From assembly GCF_000298195.1 (NCBI RefSeq), contig NZ_BAHC01000125.1, positions 62,001 through 126,000 on the forward strand: 64,000 nt of DNA. Reading direction: 5' to 3'. The notes beneath the pieces were generated by a model. That model saw nothing but the letters and a program-made list of their open reading frames with translations. It searched no databases and was not told the origin of the DNA. The DNA is from Gordonia rhizosphera NBRC 16068 (GTDB lineage: Bacteria > Actinomycetota > Actinomycetes > Mycobacteriales > Mycobacteriaceae). The translations under genes and the position numbers were made by a program. Every line of letters starts with the position of its first letter. The stretch's first letter is position 1. This document shows positions 24,249 through 34,433 of the stretch, in pieces.

Positions 24249-26000
24249 ATGGGACCCACCGAACACGAGCGCCAATCAGCCGAACACAGCGTCCCCGCGT
24301 CCGACGCCCACCGAACCACTGACGAGAGCAGCGACGCCGGATTCCCCGTCGACAAGGTCGTCTTCGGCGGCGGGATGGCTCTGACCCTCGCCTTTGCGGG
24401 CTGGGGTGTCATCGCGCCCGAATCACTGGCCTCGACCGCGTCGATGCTCCTCGACTCGGTCATCAGCTCGGTTGGGTGGGTATACGTCCTGGCCACCACG
24501 GGGTTCGTCGCTCTGATGCTGTGGCTCGGGCTATCGCGTGTCGGCCGGATCCGGCTCGGACGCGACGACGAACGGCCGGAGTTCAGCACCGTTTCCTGGA
24601 TCTCGATGATGTTCGCGACCGGCATGGGGATCGGACTGATCTTCTGGGGGGTCGCGGAGCCGGTTTCCCATCTCATGACACCTCCGATGGGTCGCGCCCA
24701 GGGCGGAACAACCGAGGCTGCGGAGCTCGGGATGCAGTACACGTTCTTCCACTGGGGTCTGCAGCCGTGGGCGCTGTACGGCGTGGTGGGCCTGGCCCTC
24801 GCGTACGTCACGTTCCGTAAGGGCCTACCGAATCTGCTGAGCTCGATCGTGTTGCCGCGCAAGGATCCATCCCATCCCGCGCGACGGGCCGTCGACATCT
24901 TCGGCCTGTTCATCACGACCTTCGGGGCAGCGACATCACTGGGACTGGGCGCCCTGCAGATCAACAGCGGCCTGGCCAGGGTTTTCGGCGCCCCCATCTC
25001 CAACACCATCTCGATCGTCGCGATCGTCATCCTCACCGCGCTGTTCGTGATCTCCGCCGTCTCCGGCACCGAGCGCGGTATCAAGTGGATGTCCAACACC
25101 AACAGCGTGCTGGCGCTCTCTCTGCTCATCTTCGTCTTCGCCTTCGGCCCGACGATCTTCCTTGTCAACATGTTCGTCACGTCCACCGGCGACTACCTGT
25201 TCGGACTGATTCCGATGTCGTTCGAGACGGGAGCCTTCGGGGGCGGGGACTGGCTGTCGGGTTGGACGATCTTCTACTGGGCGTGGTGGATGTCCTGGGC
25301 GCCCTTCGTCGGCACATTCATGGCCCGCATCTCACGGGGTCGCACGATCCGGGAGTTCGTCATCTGCGTCCTGATCGTGCCCACCTTCGTCAGCATGATC
25401 TGGTTCGCTGTCATGGGCGGCACCGGCATCCGGTTCCAACTCGAGGGGACCGCGGACATGGCCGGCTCATTGTCCAGCGGCGTCGAGAACACCCTGTTCA
25501 CACTCCTCGACGCACTCCCGGTGCCGGCGATCGTCGCGGTCGTGGTGATGCTTCTGATCATGACGTTCTACGTCACCGGCGCAGACTCCGCGTCACTCGT
25601 GCTCGGCATGCTCTCGCAGCGCGGTACGTTGCACCCGAAGACCTGGCTGGTCGTCACCTGGGGCTCGATGATCGGCGTCGTCGCCATCGCACTGCTGCTG
25701 GCCGGCGGGCTGGACGCGATACAGACGACTGTCATCGTTTTCGGTGTTCCCTTTGTCGTGGTGATGGTCATCGCCTCCGTCAGCCTCGTGCGTCAACTGC
25801 GAGCCGAGCGGCCCGGCGAGGATCTACCGACAGATCGGGTGCAGCGCTCTGATGTACACAAGGTCCTGGATCCGGCAGCGACGCAGGATCTTCCACTGGT
25901 GGAACGGATGCCGGTGAGGGCACCGGCGATCGACCCTGCCGCCGAGATGATCGGCGACAGACCGAACTCGCCGACCGGGTCGGGTATCGTTCGCCGCTGA
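24249..26000 (+). CDS. BCCT-family betaine transporter
   Basis: A 583-residue secondary carrier of the betaine/choline/carnitine family with 12 expected membrane helices. The family signatures are [16 protein letters not shown] (residues ~160-175), the helix-8 Trp box [19 protein letters not shown] and RGRTIREF. The Gly-rich helix is [19 protein letters not shown]. It likely imports proline betaine, glycine betaine or carnitine with Na+ or H+. The N- and C-terminal tails (about 40 and 60 residues) are hydrophilic; osmosensing BetP has long charged tails, but this tail lacks the basic cluster, so a catabolic role fits. Strong GGAGG site; ends at a 15-bp hairpin. Confidence 0.93.
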   Translation: MGPTEHERQSAEHSVPASDAHRTTDESSDAGFPVDKVVFGGGMALTLAFAGWGVIAPESLASTASMLLDSVISSVGWVYVLATTGFVALMLWLGLSRVGRIRLGRDDERPEFSTVSWISMMFATGMGIGLIFWGVAEPVSHLMTPPMGRAQGGTTEAAELGMQYTFFHWGLQPWALYGVVGLALAYVTFRKGLPNLLSSIVLPRKDPSHPARRAVDIFGLFITTFGAATSLGLGALQINSGLARVFGAPISNTISIVAIVILTALFVISAVSGTERGIKWMSNTNSVLALSLLIFVFAFGPTIFLVNMFVTSTGDYLFGLIPMSFETGAFGGGDWLSGWTIFYWAWWMSWAPFVGTFMARISRGRTIREFVICVLIVPTFVSMIWFAVMGGTGIRFQLEGTADMAGSLSSGVENTLFTLLDALPVPAIVAVVVMLLIMTFYVTGADSASLVLGMLSQRGTLHPKTWLVVTWGSMIGVVAIALLLAGGLDAIQTTVIVFGVPFVVVMVIASVSLVRQLRAERPGEDLPTDRVQRSDVHKVLDPAATQDLPLVERMPVRAPAIDPAAEMIGDRPNSPTGSGIVRR

Positions 26001-26010
26001 GGCGACCGCG

Positions 26011-26044
26011 TGTGCGGGGTGCGTCGGCGGACGCACCCCGCACA
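26011..26044. terminator. Terminator after BCCT gene
   Basis: A perfect 15-bp stem (TGTGCGGGGTGCGTC and its complement) with a 4-base loop, starting 11 bp after the BCCT stop. It separates the carrier from the epimerase gene, so expression of the latter needs readthrough or its own promoter. Confidence 0.85.
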
Positions 26045-26094
26045 GCGTTTGCATTGACCCAGCCATCACCGATCACCGAACCCAAGGTGCACAG

Positions 26095-27201
26095 ATGAAG
26101 ATCTCGGAATTTCACGTCTACCAGGTCGACTTGCCCGTCCGTGGCGGACCCTATCGGATGTCGAACTCGGAATTGTTCAGCGTCCGATCGACACTGGTGA
26201 AGCTGGTGGCCGACAATGGGCTCGCCGGGTGGGGCGAGACGTGTCCGGTCGGACCGACGTATGCCGAATCACATCCCGCGGGTGCACGGGCCGCGCTCGG
26301 CTTACTCGGGGAAGGATTGATCGGGAGCTCCGTACAGCCCATCCCGCTTCATCGGCGGATGGACTCGATGCTGTACGGACACCGATACGCGAAGGCGGCC
26401 GTCGACATTGCGGCACATGACCTGCTGGGCAGGCATTTCGGAGTCAGCGTGGCCGATCTACTGGGTGGCGCACTGTCGGATCACGTCCCGTCGTACTACT
26501 CGTTGATCGTCGACGATCCGGACGAGACGGCTCGTGTTGCCGCGGAGAAGGCCGCGGAGGGCTTTCCGCGGCTGCAGATCAAGATCGGTGGCCGCGCGGT
26601 AGAAGAGGACATCGCGGCGGTGCGCCTGGTGTGGGAGGCGGTGCGCGGCACCGGAGTCCGACTGGCGGTGGACGCCAATCGCGGATTGAACACTCGTGAC
26701 GCCATCCGACTGAGCCGGCAGTGCCAGGATGTACCGTTCGTCCTGGAGCAGCCGTGCAACACCATCGACGACCTACGGGTGATCCGCCCGATCGTCGGGC
26801 ACGGCATCTACATGGACGAAAACAGCGTCGACCTGAACACCGCCGTCGTCGCGGCAGGCACCGGCCTCGTCGACGGCTTCGGCATGAAGCTGACCAGGAT
26901 CGGCGGGCTGCACCCGATGCGCGCCTTCCGCGACGTGTGCGCGGCCCGTCTGTTGCCGCATACCTGCGACGATTCTTGGGGCGGCGACATCATCGCGGCA
27001 GCATGCACACACATCGGCGCCACGGTGTCTCCGCGCCAACTGGACGGGGTGTGGATCGCTGCGCCTTACATCGACGGGCACTACGACCCCACCAACGGCA
27101 TTCATATCATTGCCGGACATATCAAGGTGCCCACCGGCGCCGGGCTTGGCGTGACGCCCGACGAGGCCGTGATCGGCGCCCCGGTCGCGTCGGTCGGCTG
27201 A
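26095..27201 (+). CDS. hpbD: Enolase-superfamily epimerase, hydroxyproline-betaine 2-epimerase-like
   Basis: A 368-residue muconate-lactonising-type enolase. The start [20 protein letters not shown], then YRMSNSELF and [14 protein letters not shown], closely resembles HpbD, which epimerises trans-4-hydroxyproline betaine and proline betaine at C2. Catalytic and metal residues are visible: KIKIGG-type lysine (QIKIGG here), DANRG, EQPC, DENSV and the second base lysine in MKLTRIGG. Metal-assisted proton abstraction at the alpha carbon is the family chemistry. It sits next to the BCCT carrier and opposite the Rieske demethylase, as in known betaine catabolic clusters. The exact substrate is inferred from context. 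Confidence 0.8.
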   Translation: MKISEFHVYQVDLPVRGGPYRMSNSELFSVRSTLVKLVADNGLAGWGETCPVGPTYAESHPAGARAALGLLGEGLIGSSVQPIPLHRRMDSMLYGHRYAKAAVDIAAHDLLGRHFGVSVADLLGGALSDHVPSYYSLIVDDPDETARVAAEKAAEGFPRLQIKIGGRAVEEDIAAVRLVWEAVRGTGVRLAVDANRGLNTRDAIRLSRQCQDVPFVLEQPCNTIDDLRVIRPIVGHGIYMDENSVDLNTAVVAAGTGLVDGFGMKLTRIGGLHPMRAFRDVCAARLLPHTCDDSWGGDIIAAACTHIGATVSPRQLDGVWIAAPYIDGHYDPTNGIHIIAGHIKVPTGAGLGVTPDEAVIGAPVASVG

Positions 27202-27269
27202 CAGTCACGGGCCACCGCATTCCGCAGGTTCGAGTGGACGAGCTCCTGCAACATCACGTCGACGAGTTC

Positions 27270-27307
27270 GACTCCGGGCCGGCCACTTCCGTGGTCAGCC
27301 CGGAGTC
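27270..27307. terminator. Hairpin between convergent epimerase and SDR genes
   Basis: GACTCCGGGC pairs with GCCCGGAGTC, extended by an inner GGCCAC/GTGGTC helix (one wobble pair) with a 4-base loop. It lies in the 166-bp gap between the convergent genes and probably serves both. Confidence 0.7.
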
Positions 27308-27367
27308 GAGTACTGGTCAAGCCGGCCGGAGCCCGTCCGGCTCGAAGAAGCAGCTCAGCGGAGCAGC

Positions 27368-28159
27368 TCAGCCTTTGACGACGGTGTCGCCGAAGTGCTT
27401 GGGGAATCGCGGCTGACCGTTCCAGGCGGTCACGCCGCCGTCGACCGCGATCTCCTGGCCGGTGACGTAGGACGCCAGGTCCGAGGCCAGGAACAGCATG
27501 ACCTTGGCGATCTCCATCGGCGAGCCCACCCGGGACATCGGAATGTTATCCATGTAGCTCTGGAATGCATCCGGATGCCCGCGCAGCGGGCCGGTCAGCT
27601 GCGTCTCGATCAGACCGGGGGAAATGCAGTTGACGCGAATGTTGTCCAGCGCATAGTCCAGTGCCAGGTTGCGGGTGTAGTTGATCACGCCGCCCTTGGC
27701 CGCCGCATAGGCGTTGAAGCCGTAGTCGGCGCGGGTGCCGGACACCGAGGCGGTGTTGATGATGCTGCCGCCATGGCTCATCAGGTGTGGCACGGCGTGA
27801 CGGCAGGTGTGGAACAGGGCGTTGAGGTTGACGTCGATGATCTTGTGCCAGTCGGCCGGATCGATCAGGTGGGTGCGGCCGTAGATGCCGAAGCCGGCGT
27901 TGTTGACCAGAATGTCCAGGCCACCGAGGAAGCCCACGGCCTGCTCGATCATCGGTCCGATCTGCTCCGGCGCGGAGAGGTCGACCTCGACGAACGCAGC
28001 CTTGGCGCCCAGTTCGTCGGCCAGTTGCTTGCCTCGATCGGCATTCATGTCGGCGATGACGACGCTGGCGCCGTGTTCGAGGAACAACCGTACGGTCTGT
28101 TCGCCGATGCCGTTGGCGCCTCCGGTGACGATGGCCTTCTTGTTCTCCAGCATGCCCAT
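27368..28159 (-). CDS. SDR-family dehydrogenase
   Basis: A 263-residue classical short-chain dehydrogenase. The cofactor motif TGGANGIG is at residues 12-19, ADMNADR (Asp after the second strand) favours NAD(H), NNAG is present, and the catalytic set is NTASVSG with YAAAKGG. It ends with the usual VDGGVTAW substrate loop. It is the downstream partner of a frameshifted MDR reductase (50 bp gap), and both face an AraC regulator. A small-alcohol or ketone substrate is likely, but none can be assigned. Confidence 0.88.
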   Translation of the reverse strand: MGMLENKKAIVTGGANGIGEQTVRLFLEHGASVVIADMNADRGKQLADELGAKAAFVEVDLSAPEQIGPMIEQAVGFLGGLDILVNNAGFGIYGRTHLIDPADWHKIIDVNLNALFHTCRHAVPHLMSHGGSIINTASVSGTRADYGFNAYAAAKGGVINYTRNLALDYALDNIRVNCISPGLIETQLTGPLRGHPDAFQSYMDNIPMSRVGSPMEIAKVMLFLASDLASYVTGQEIAVDGGVTAWNGQPRFPKHFGDTVVKG

Positions 28160-28209
28160 GAGAGTTCCTTTTCTTGTTGTGGGAGTTCGATTTTCGAGGT
28201 TGACGGTGG

Positions 28210-29228
<1,019 letters not shown>

Positions 29229-29316
29229 GATTTGCTGTCATCTTCCTGTAATCACTGTGATTCACCACTGAACAATGTCAGTTATGTGAGTCTGCGCTCG
29301 CAGAGGCCAGGAAGTA

Positions 29317-29350
29317 TTGACAGTAGAGACCACGCATTTGACAGTAGAGA
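29317..29350 (+). promoter_or_regulatory. Direct repeat upstream of araC-type gene
   Basis: TTGACAGTAGAGA occurs twice, at 29317-29329 and 29338-29350, exactly 21 bp apart (two helical turns) and ending 2 bp before the chosen ATG. AraC-family proteins bind direct repeats with this phasing, so autoregulation or control of the divergent reductase-SDR pair is plausible. Each copy also contains TTGACA. Confidence 0.5.
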
Positions 29351-29352
29351 GC

Positions 29353-30441
29353 ATGTCTGTGATCCGGGGCACATCGTTGCGCGGCTATCCGGAGCTGGTG
29401 TCAGAGCTGGGCGGCGACCCGGATGTACTCCTCGCGTCCGTCGGCATCCGGGCGGCCGATGTCGGCAACTTCGACGCGTTCATCACCTATCTGGCGCATA
29501 TCGACGCTGTCGAGTCGGCGGCCAGGGCCACGCAGACACCCGACTTCGGACGCCGGCTCGCCGAGCGCCAGGGCATCGAGATGTTCGGACCGGTCGGTGT
29601 TGCGGCACGCACGGCGAAGTCCGTGGCGGGAGCGATCGACATCTTCGAGAACTATCTCGGCACCTACAGCCCGTCCAATTCGGTGGTGATAGACGCGGGC
29701 GACGAAACGTCGTTCTTGGAGTTCAAGATCCTGATTCCCCACCCGCCCGCATGCCCGCAGACCTTCGAACTGGGGCTGGGCGTGATGCTGCGGGTATTGC
29801 GCTTCCTGCTCGGGTCAGGCTATGCACCGACGACGGTCCACATTCCGCACGCCCCACTGGTATCGCCGGAGGAGTATCTGCAGTACTTCTCCTGCACACC
29901 GAAGTTCTCTGCGACGCGAGCCGGTATGACCGTGCTGGCCTCCGAACTGCGGCGACCGATGGTGCGCGACGAGATGGCCCATCGGGTCGTGCTCGACTAT
30001 CTCGACACCGTCATCGATCGGCACCGGCCGACGATGTCGTCATCGATACGTGAGCTCGTCCGGCAACTTCTGCCAACGGGTTCGGCCACGGTCCCGATCG
30101 TCGCCGAGCAATTTCGCGTGCACCCGAATACGTTGCGGCGCCGACTCGTCGCCGAGGGGACGAGCTTCAACGCCGTGGTCGACGATGTGCGACGCGAGAT
30201 GGCCGTGCGTTATCTGCGGGACACGGACATTGCCTTGAGCCACCTTGCCCGCGAACTCGGCTACTCCGAGCAAAGCGTCCTGTCCCGGTCGTGTCAGCGC
30301 TGGTTCGGCTCGAGCCCGGCCCCGCTGCGGGTGAAGTGGCGACAGTCGCCACCACCGAACGCGAGCCGATCTGTCGCGGCGGGCAGTCCCACCGCCACAG
30401 ATCGGCGCGGGAATCAGCCGAACTGTTCAACAATCATCTAG
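29353..30441 (+). CDS. AraC-family regulator with arabinose-binding-type N-domain
   Basis: A 362-residue regulator from ATG 29353. The N-terminal ~190 residues form the PF12625-type ligand domain (ELVSELGGDPDVLLASVGI, LAERQGIEMFGPVG), and the C-terminal ~80 the double HTH (TVPIVAEQFRVHPNTLRRRL, then ALSHLARELGYSEQSVLSRS and RWFGSSP). Relatives such as OruR and ArgR-type AraC proteins respond to fatty acids or amino acids. A TTG start at 29317 would translate the direct repeat and is less likely. It is divergent from the MDR-SDR pair, which it probably controls. Confidence 0.85.
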   Translation: MSVIRGTSLRGYPELVSELGGDPDVLLASVGIRAADVGNFDAFITYLAHIDAVESAARATQTPDFGRRLAERQGIEMFGPVGVAARTAKSVAGAIDIFENYLGTYSPSNSVVIDAGDETSFLEFKILIPHPPACPQTFELGLGVMLRVLRFLLGSGYAPTTVHIPHAPLVSPEEYLQYFSCTPKFSATRAGMTVLASELRRPMVRDEMAHRVVLDYLDTVIDRHRPTMSSSIRELVRQLLPTGSATVPIVAEQFRVHPNTLRRRLVAEGTSFNAVVDDVRREMAVRYLRDTDIALSHLARELGYSEQSVLSRSCQRWFGSSPAPLRVKWRQSPPPNASRSVAAGSPTATDRRGNQPNCSTII

Positions 30442-30457
30442 CGGACACTTTGTCCAT

Positions 30458-32065
30458 TCAAGGACCTCTGGTAGCGGCAGGGTCATGACGATGCTCACCC
30501 AGAGCCGGATAGACCCAACCGAGGTACCGCGAGAGTTCGCGGGCACCCCACCGCACCAACTCGGCCACCGACCGGCCCTCGTCCGGCGCAGCCAGGATGC
30601 CGTCCCGGAGACCGCTGACCGACAGCGACGCCGCGACGCGTCCGTAGTGATCGAAAATGGGCGCACCGATGGCCGCGATACCCGGGGTCACCGTGTTGTC
30701 GCTGATCGCCAGCCCGGCTTCCCGGATCGCTTCAAGCTGGGCGTACAGCTCTGAGCGCGATACGGCATCGCGCCGAAGATCCTCGCTCGACGATGCGATC
30801 GACGCGTACTCATCCCAGGCCCCTTTCTCCTCGAAGGCGAGCAGCGCGCGTGGTGCGGCCCCGACATGCAGGGGTAGCGAACGCCCCAACTGCAGAACCG
30901 TGCTGTTCACCCGCACCCCGTCGATGCGCTCGATGCAGACCGCGCGCGGGCCGTTGCGCACGCACAGGAAGGTCGTCTCCCCGGTGGCGGCATGAATCTC
31001 CTCGAGAATCGGACGGGCCGCCTTGCGGATGTCGAGTCCTCGCAGCAGCTCCGACGCCAGGGTGAGAAGCTTGCCCCCCACTCGATAAGCACCCCGTGGC
31101 GTGATCTGCTCGACCCAGCCGAGCTCGACCAGGGACGCGAGCATCCGATACACCGAGCTGGCCGGTTCGCTGGTGAGTTCGGTCAGTCGAGCAGATGTCG
31201 CAACACGTTCTGCGGCAAGGGCTTCCATGAGCGCCCCGGCCTTGAGGATCAGTGCGGGCGAGCGTGTTCCGCTCCGCTCACCCGCCGAGTCGGCTCCCCC
31301 CCGGCTGAGCGGACCCGGCGGCACTGGGCGCTTCATCGAATCGGCGATCGCACGCGCAGCGATCTCGAGGACCTGCGCCGCCGAGTCCGCCTGGGGCACG
31401 ACGCTGGCCCGCAGACCGGCGACCGAGACCACACCGACGAGCACGTCGTCACGGCGCACGGGTACCGCCACCGACGCGATGCCGTCGACGATCTCGCTGT
31501 CGGCGACGCTGAAACCGCGCGTCACCGTGGACTCCAGCAGAGCGCGCAGCTCAGCGATGCCCGTGGGCGTCCCCGATGCCAGCGGTTCGAAGTCGGCCGA
31601 GGCCAGCAGCTCGGCCTGGGCTTCGGGCGGCGCGAAGGCCAGGGCCACGTGCGATGCGGCGCCCGCATGCAGCGGGAGCACACGGCCGGGCTCGAGGTCC
31701 CGCAGGTCCACGACCGCCCCCGCCTCCTGATCCAGACACAACAACCCGCCGGCGCCCGGCACGGCGAAGTAGGCGTTCATGCCGACCTGCTCGCGCACCC
31801 AGCGCAACTGTTTGTGCAGTTCACGCCGATCAACGAAAGCCTCGACGACCGCATCGCCCCAGCGCAGCAGCCCCGGACCCAATTCGAGTTGGCCGGTGGC
31901 GCCACCGCGCACGATCTCCAACTGGTCGAGTGCCGCGGCGATCCGGTAGACGCTCGGCCTGGGCTCGTCCACGGCTTTCGCCAATTCGGCCGGGGTCGAG
32001 GGACCTGATCGTGCCAGTTCGTCGATGATCTGGCCCGCCTTGGTGAGCAGTTGTATGGAGTTCAC
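30458..32065 (-). CDS. Tandem double IclR regulator
   Basis: A single 535-residue ORF holding two complete IclR proteins. Copy 1 has an HTH at ~1-60 (TKAGQIIDELARSGPSTPAE) and an effector domain to ~245. A polar linker (PPGPLSRGGADSAGERSG) follows. Copy 2 has an HTH at ~270-330 (SARLTELTSEPASSVYRMLA) and an effector domain to the end, with HVGAAPRALLAFEE and GIAAIGAPIFDHYGRVAASL. Normal IclR proteins are ~250 residues and form tetramers by HTH pairing. The ORF is continuous with no stop or frameshift. It is divergent from the maleylacetate reductase gene and probably controls the hydroxyquinol operon. Confidence 0.9.
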   Translation of the reverse strand: MNSIQLLTKAGQIIDELARSGPSTPAELAKAVDEPRPSVYRIAAALDQLEIVRGGATGQLELGPGLLRWGDAVVEAFVDRRELHKQLRWVREQVGMNAYFAVPGAGGLLCLDQEAGAVVDLRDLEPGRVLPLHAGAASHVALAFAPPEAQAELLASADFEPLASGTPTGIAELRALLESTVTRGFSVADSEIVDGIASVAVPVRRDDVLVGVVSVAGLRASVVPQADSAAQVLEIAARAIADSMKRPVPPGPLSRGGADSAGERSGTRSPALILKAGALMEALAAERVATSARLTELTSEPASSVYRMLASLVELGWVEQITPRGAYRVGGKLLTLASELLRGLDIRKAARPILEEIHAATGETTFLCVRNGPRAVCIERIDGVRVNSTVLQLGRSLPLHVGAAPRALLAFEEKGAWDEYASIASSSEDLRRDAVSRSELYAQLEAIREAGLAISDNTVTPGIAAIGAPIFDHYGRVAASLSVSGLRDGILAAPDEGRSVAELVRWGARELSRYLGWVYPALGEHRHDPAATRGP

Positions 32066-32224
32066 CGCGCCTCATCCCTTGGTTCTCGGGCCTGGCCTGT
32101 GGCAGGCGCTCCCGAACAATCGACGTTGGCCATATCCCTTTCTACCAGAGTCATGGTACTGTACGAACACCTCGTCCATTGTATGAGAGTGAATCTTCCA
32201 AACGATCGCAGGAGGGTCACGTCG

Positions 32225-33295
32225 ATGACCTACGACTTCGTCTATCAATCTCTGCCGATGAGAGTCCGCTTTGGTGCCGGTTCCCGCAGCCGGCTGGCCG
32301 AGGAACTCGACCACCTCGGCCTTCATCGCGTGCTGGTGCTGTGCTCACCCGGACACGACCATGTCGCCCAGCAGGTCGCCGACCTGCTCGGCGACCGCAG
32401 CGTCGGAATCTACCCGCACGCCGTGATGCACGTTCCGGCCCACGTCGCCGAGAAGGCCAGCGCCACAGCCGCCGACCTCGGTGCCGACGGCTGCGTCACC
32501 GTCGGCGGGGGTTCGGCGATCGGCCTCGGCAAGGCGATCGCCCTCAAACATCGGCTGCCCATCGTCGCCGTACCGACCACTTACGCAGGCTCCGAGATGA
32601 CACCCGTGTGGGGCCTGACCACCAACGGCCGCAAAGAGACCGGGCGCGATCAGGCGGTCTTGCCCCGCAGCGTCGTCTATGACCCCGAACTGACCACGAC
32701 CCTCCCGGTTGCGATGTCGGTGACCAGCGCGTTCAATGCCATGGCACATGCGGTCGAAGGGCTCTATGCACCCGATACGAGCCCCATCGTGTCGCTGCTG
32801 GCCGAAGAGGGCGTCCGCGCACTGGCCGCCTCTCTGCCCGGTGTGGTTGCCGATCCGACCAGCCTGGATGCTCGCAGCGAAGCCCTCTACGGCGCCTGGC
32901 TGTGCGGGGCCACCCTCGGCGCCACCACCATGTCACTGCACCACAAGCTATGCCATGCGCTCGGCGGCACGCTGAATCTGCCACACGCCCAAACCCATAC
33001 GGTTGTCCTTCCGCACGCGCTGGCCTTCAACGAGCCCGCGGCCCCGACTGCGGTTGCCGCGCTGAGCCGCGCGCTGCCCGGCGACGGAGCGCCGTCCCTC
33101 CGAATCTGGCGGATGTCGCGCGACCTCGGAGCGCCGGCGTCGCTGGCCGAACTCGGCATGACCGAGGACGACATCGACCGCATCGCCGACGAGGTCACCG
33201 CCCGTCCCTACGGAAACCCGCGCCCGGTCACGCCCGACGCGGTCCGTGCCCTGCTGCGCGCGGCGTGGTCCGGAGACCGTCCCAGCCAACACTGA
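32225..33295 (+). CDS. Maleylacetate reductase
   Basis: A 356-residue member of the iron-containing alcohol dehydrogenase fold. It reduces maleylacetate to 3-oxoadipate with NAD(P)H, the second step of hydroxyquinol breakdown. Features are the N-terminal [19 protein letters not shown], the nucleotide loop [14 protein letters not shown], the family segment [17 protein letters not shown], and [11 protein letters not shown] and [20 protein letters not shown] near the active site. ATG 32225 is preceded by GGAGGG. It is followed 37 bp later by the dioxygenase that makes its substrate. Confidence 0.92.
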   Translation: MTYDFVYQSLPMRVRFGAGSRSRLAEELDHLGLHRVLVLCSPGHDHVAQQVADLLGDRSVGIYPHAVMHVPAHVAEKASATAADLGADGCVTVGGGSAIGLGKAIALKHRLPIVAVPTTYAGSEMTPVWGLTTNGRKETGRDQAVLPRSVVYDPELTTTLPVAMSVTSAFNAMAHAVEGLYAPDTSPIVSLLAEEGVRALAASLPGVVADPTSLDARSEALYGAWLCGATLGATTMSLHHKLCHALGGTLNLPHAQTHTVVLPHALAFNEPAAPTAVAALSRALPGDGAPSLRIWRMSRDLGAPASLAELGMTEDDIDRIADEVTARPYGNPRPVTPDAVRALLRAAWSGDRPSQH

Positions 33296-33332
33296 ACCCA
33301 TCCATCAGCACACAACCACGATCGGGAACACC

Positions 33333-34232
33333 ATGACCACCACCGACGTCCACACCGCCGACTCCGCGCAGGATGCAATCGAAGAACGCTTGATCCGCAA
33401 CGTCATTCAGTCCTTCGACAACTGCGAGAATCCGCGTCTGAAGTATCTGATGCAGGCGCTCGTACGACACACCCACGCCTTCATCCGGGAAGTCCGGCTG
33501 ACCGAATCCGAGTGGAACACGGCCATCTCGTTCCTCACCCAGGTAGGCCACATCACCGATGACCGCCGCCAAGAGTTCATTCTGCTGTCCGATGTGCTCG
33601 GTGCATCCATGCAGACCATCAACGTCAACAACGAGGCCTACGGCGACGCCACCGAGGCAACCGTGTTCGGACCCTTCTTCGTCGACGACGCACCACGCAT
33701 CGACAACGGCGGCGACATCGCCGGTGGGGCCCCGGGGCAACCGTGTTGGGTCGAGGGCACCGTCCGCGACACCGACGGTGCGCCCATCCCGAACGCCCGG
33801 ATCGAGGTGTGGGAAGCCGACGAGGACGGCTTCTACGACGTCCAGTACGGCGACGACCGGGTCACCGGGCGAGCACATCTGTTCAGCGATGCCGAAGGCG
33901 GATTCCGCTTCTGGGGACTGACTCCCACCCCCTACCCCATCCCCCACGACGGCCCGGTGGGCAGGATGCTCGAGGCAACCGGACGCTCGCCGATGCGGGC
34001 CTCGCATCTGCACTTCATGGTGTCGGCACCGGGACAGCGCACACTGGTCACCCACATCTTCGTCCGCGGCGACGAACTGCTCGCCTCCGACACCGTCTTC
34101 GGGGTCAAGGAATCACTCGTCAAAGACTTCGTGGCACAGGAACCGGGCACACCCGCTCCGGACGGCCGCGAACTGAACGGGGCGAGCTGGGCCCGCGCAC
34201 GCTTCGACATCGTGCTCGCCCCTGACCACTGA
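33333..34232 (+). CDS. Hydroxyquinol 1,2-dioxygenase
   Basis: A 299-residue intradiol ring-cleavage dioxygenase converting hydroxyquinol to maleylacetate. The N-terminal helical linker is present, and the iron ligands are visible as the Tyr in DGFYDVQY or TPYPIPHDG and the His pair in [28 protein letters not shown] and [20 protein letters not shown] are characteristic of the hydroxyquinol (rather than catechol) subgroup. It lies between the maleylacetate reductase and an MFS carrier. No resorcinol hydroxylase is in the window, so the upper pathway must be elsewhere. Confidence 0.92.
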   Translation: MTTTDVHTADSAQDAIEERLIRNVIQSFDNCENPRLKYLMQALVRHTHAFIREVRLTESEWNTAISFLTQVGHITDDRRQEFILLSDVLGASMQTINVNNEAYGDATEATVFGPFFVDDAPRIDNGGDIAGGAPGQPCWVEGTVRDTDGAPIPNARIEVWEADEDGFYDVQYGDDRVTGRAHLFSDAEGGFRFWGLTPTPYPIPHDGPVGRMLEATGRSPMRASHLHFMVSAPGQRTLVTHIFVRGDELLASDTVFGVKESLVKDFVAQEPGTPAPDGRELNGASWARARFDIVLAPDH

Positions 34233-34433
34233 CACCCGATTCCTGGAGTCGCGGTCAAGCCCGACGAAGCCATGACGGACGTCAATTCCAGACTGTGACC
34301 GGGCGGCAGCACCTATGCCCCTGAGAGACCGACCACATCTCGGCGCGACGGGAACAAAGCCGATTCCGACGGCGGTTGCGCCTGTCGTGTCGATCCCTCC
34401 CCTGAGTGCCGTGTCCCGGAGCGCCGCGTCCCT

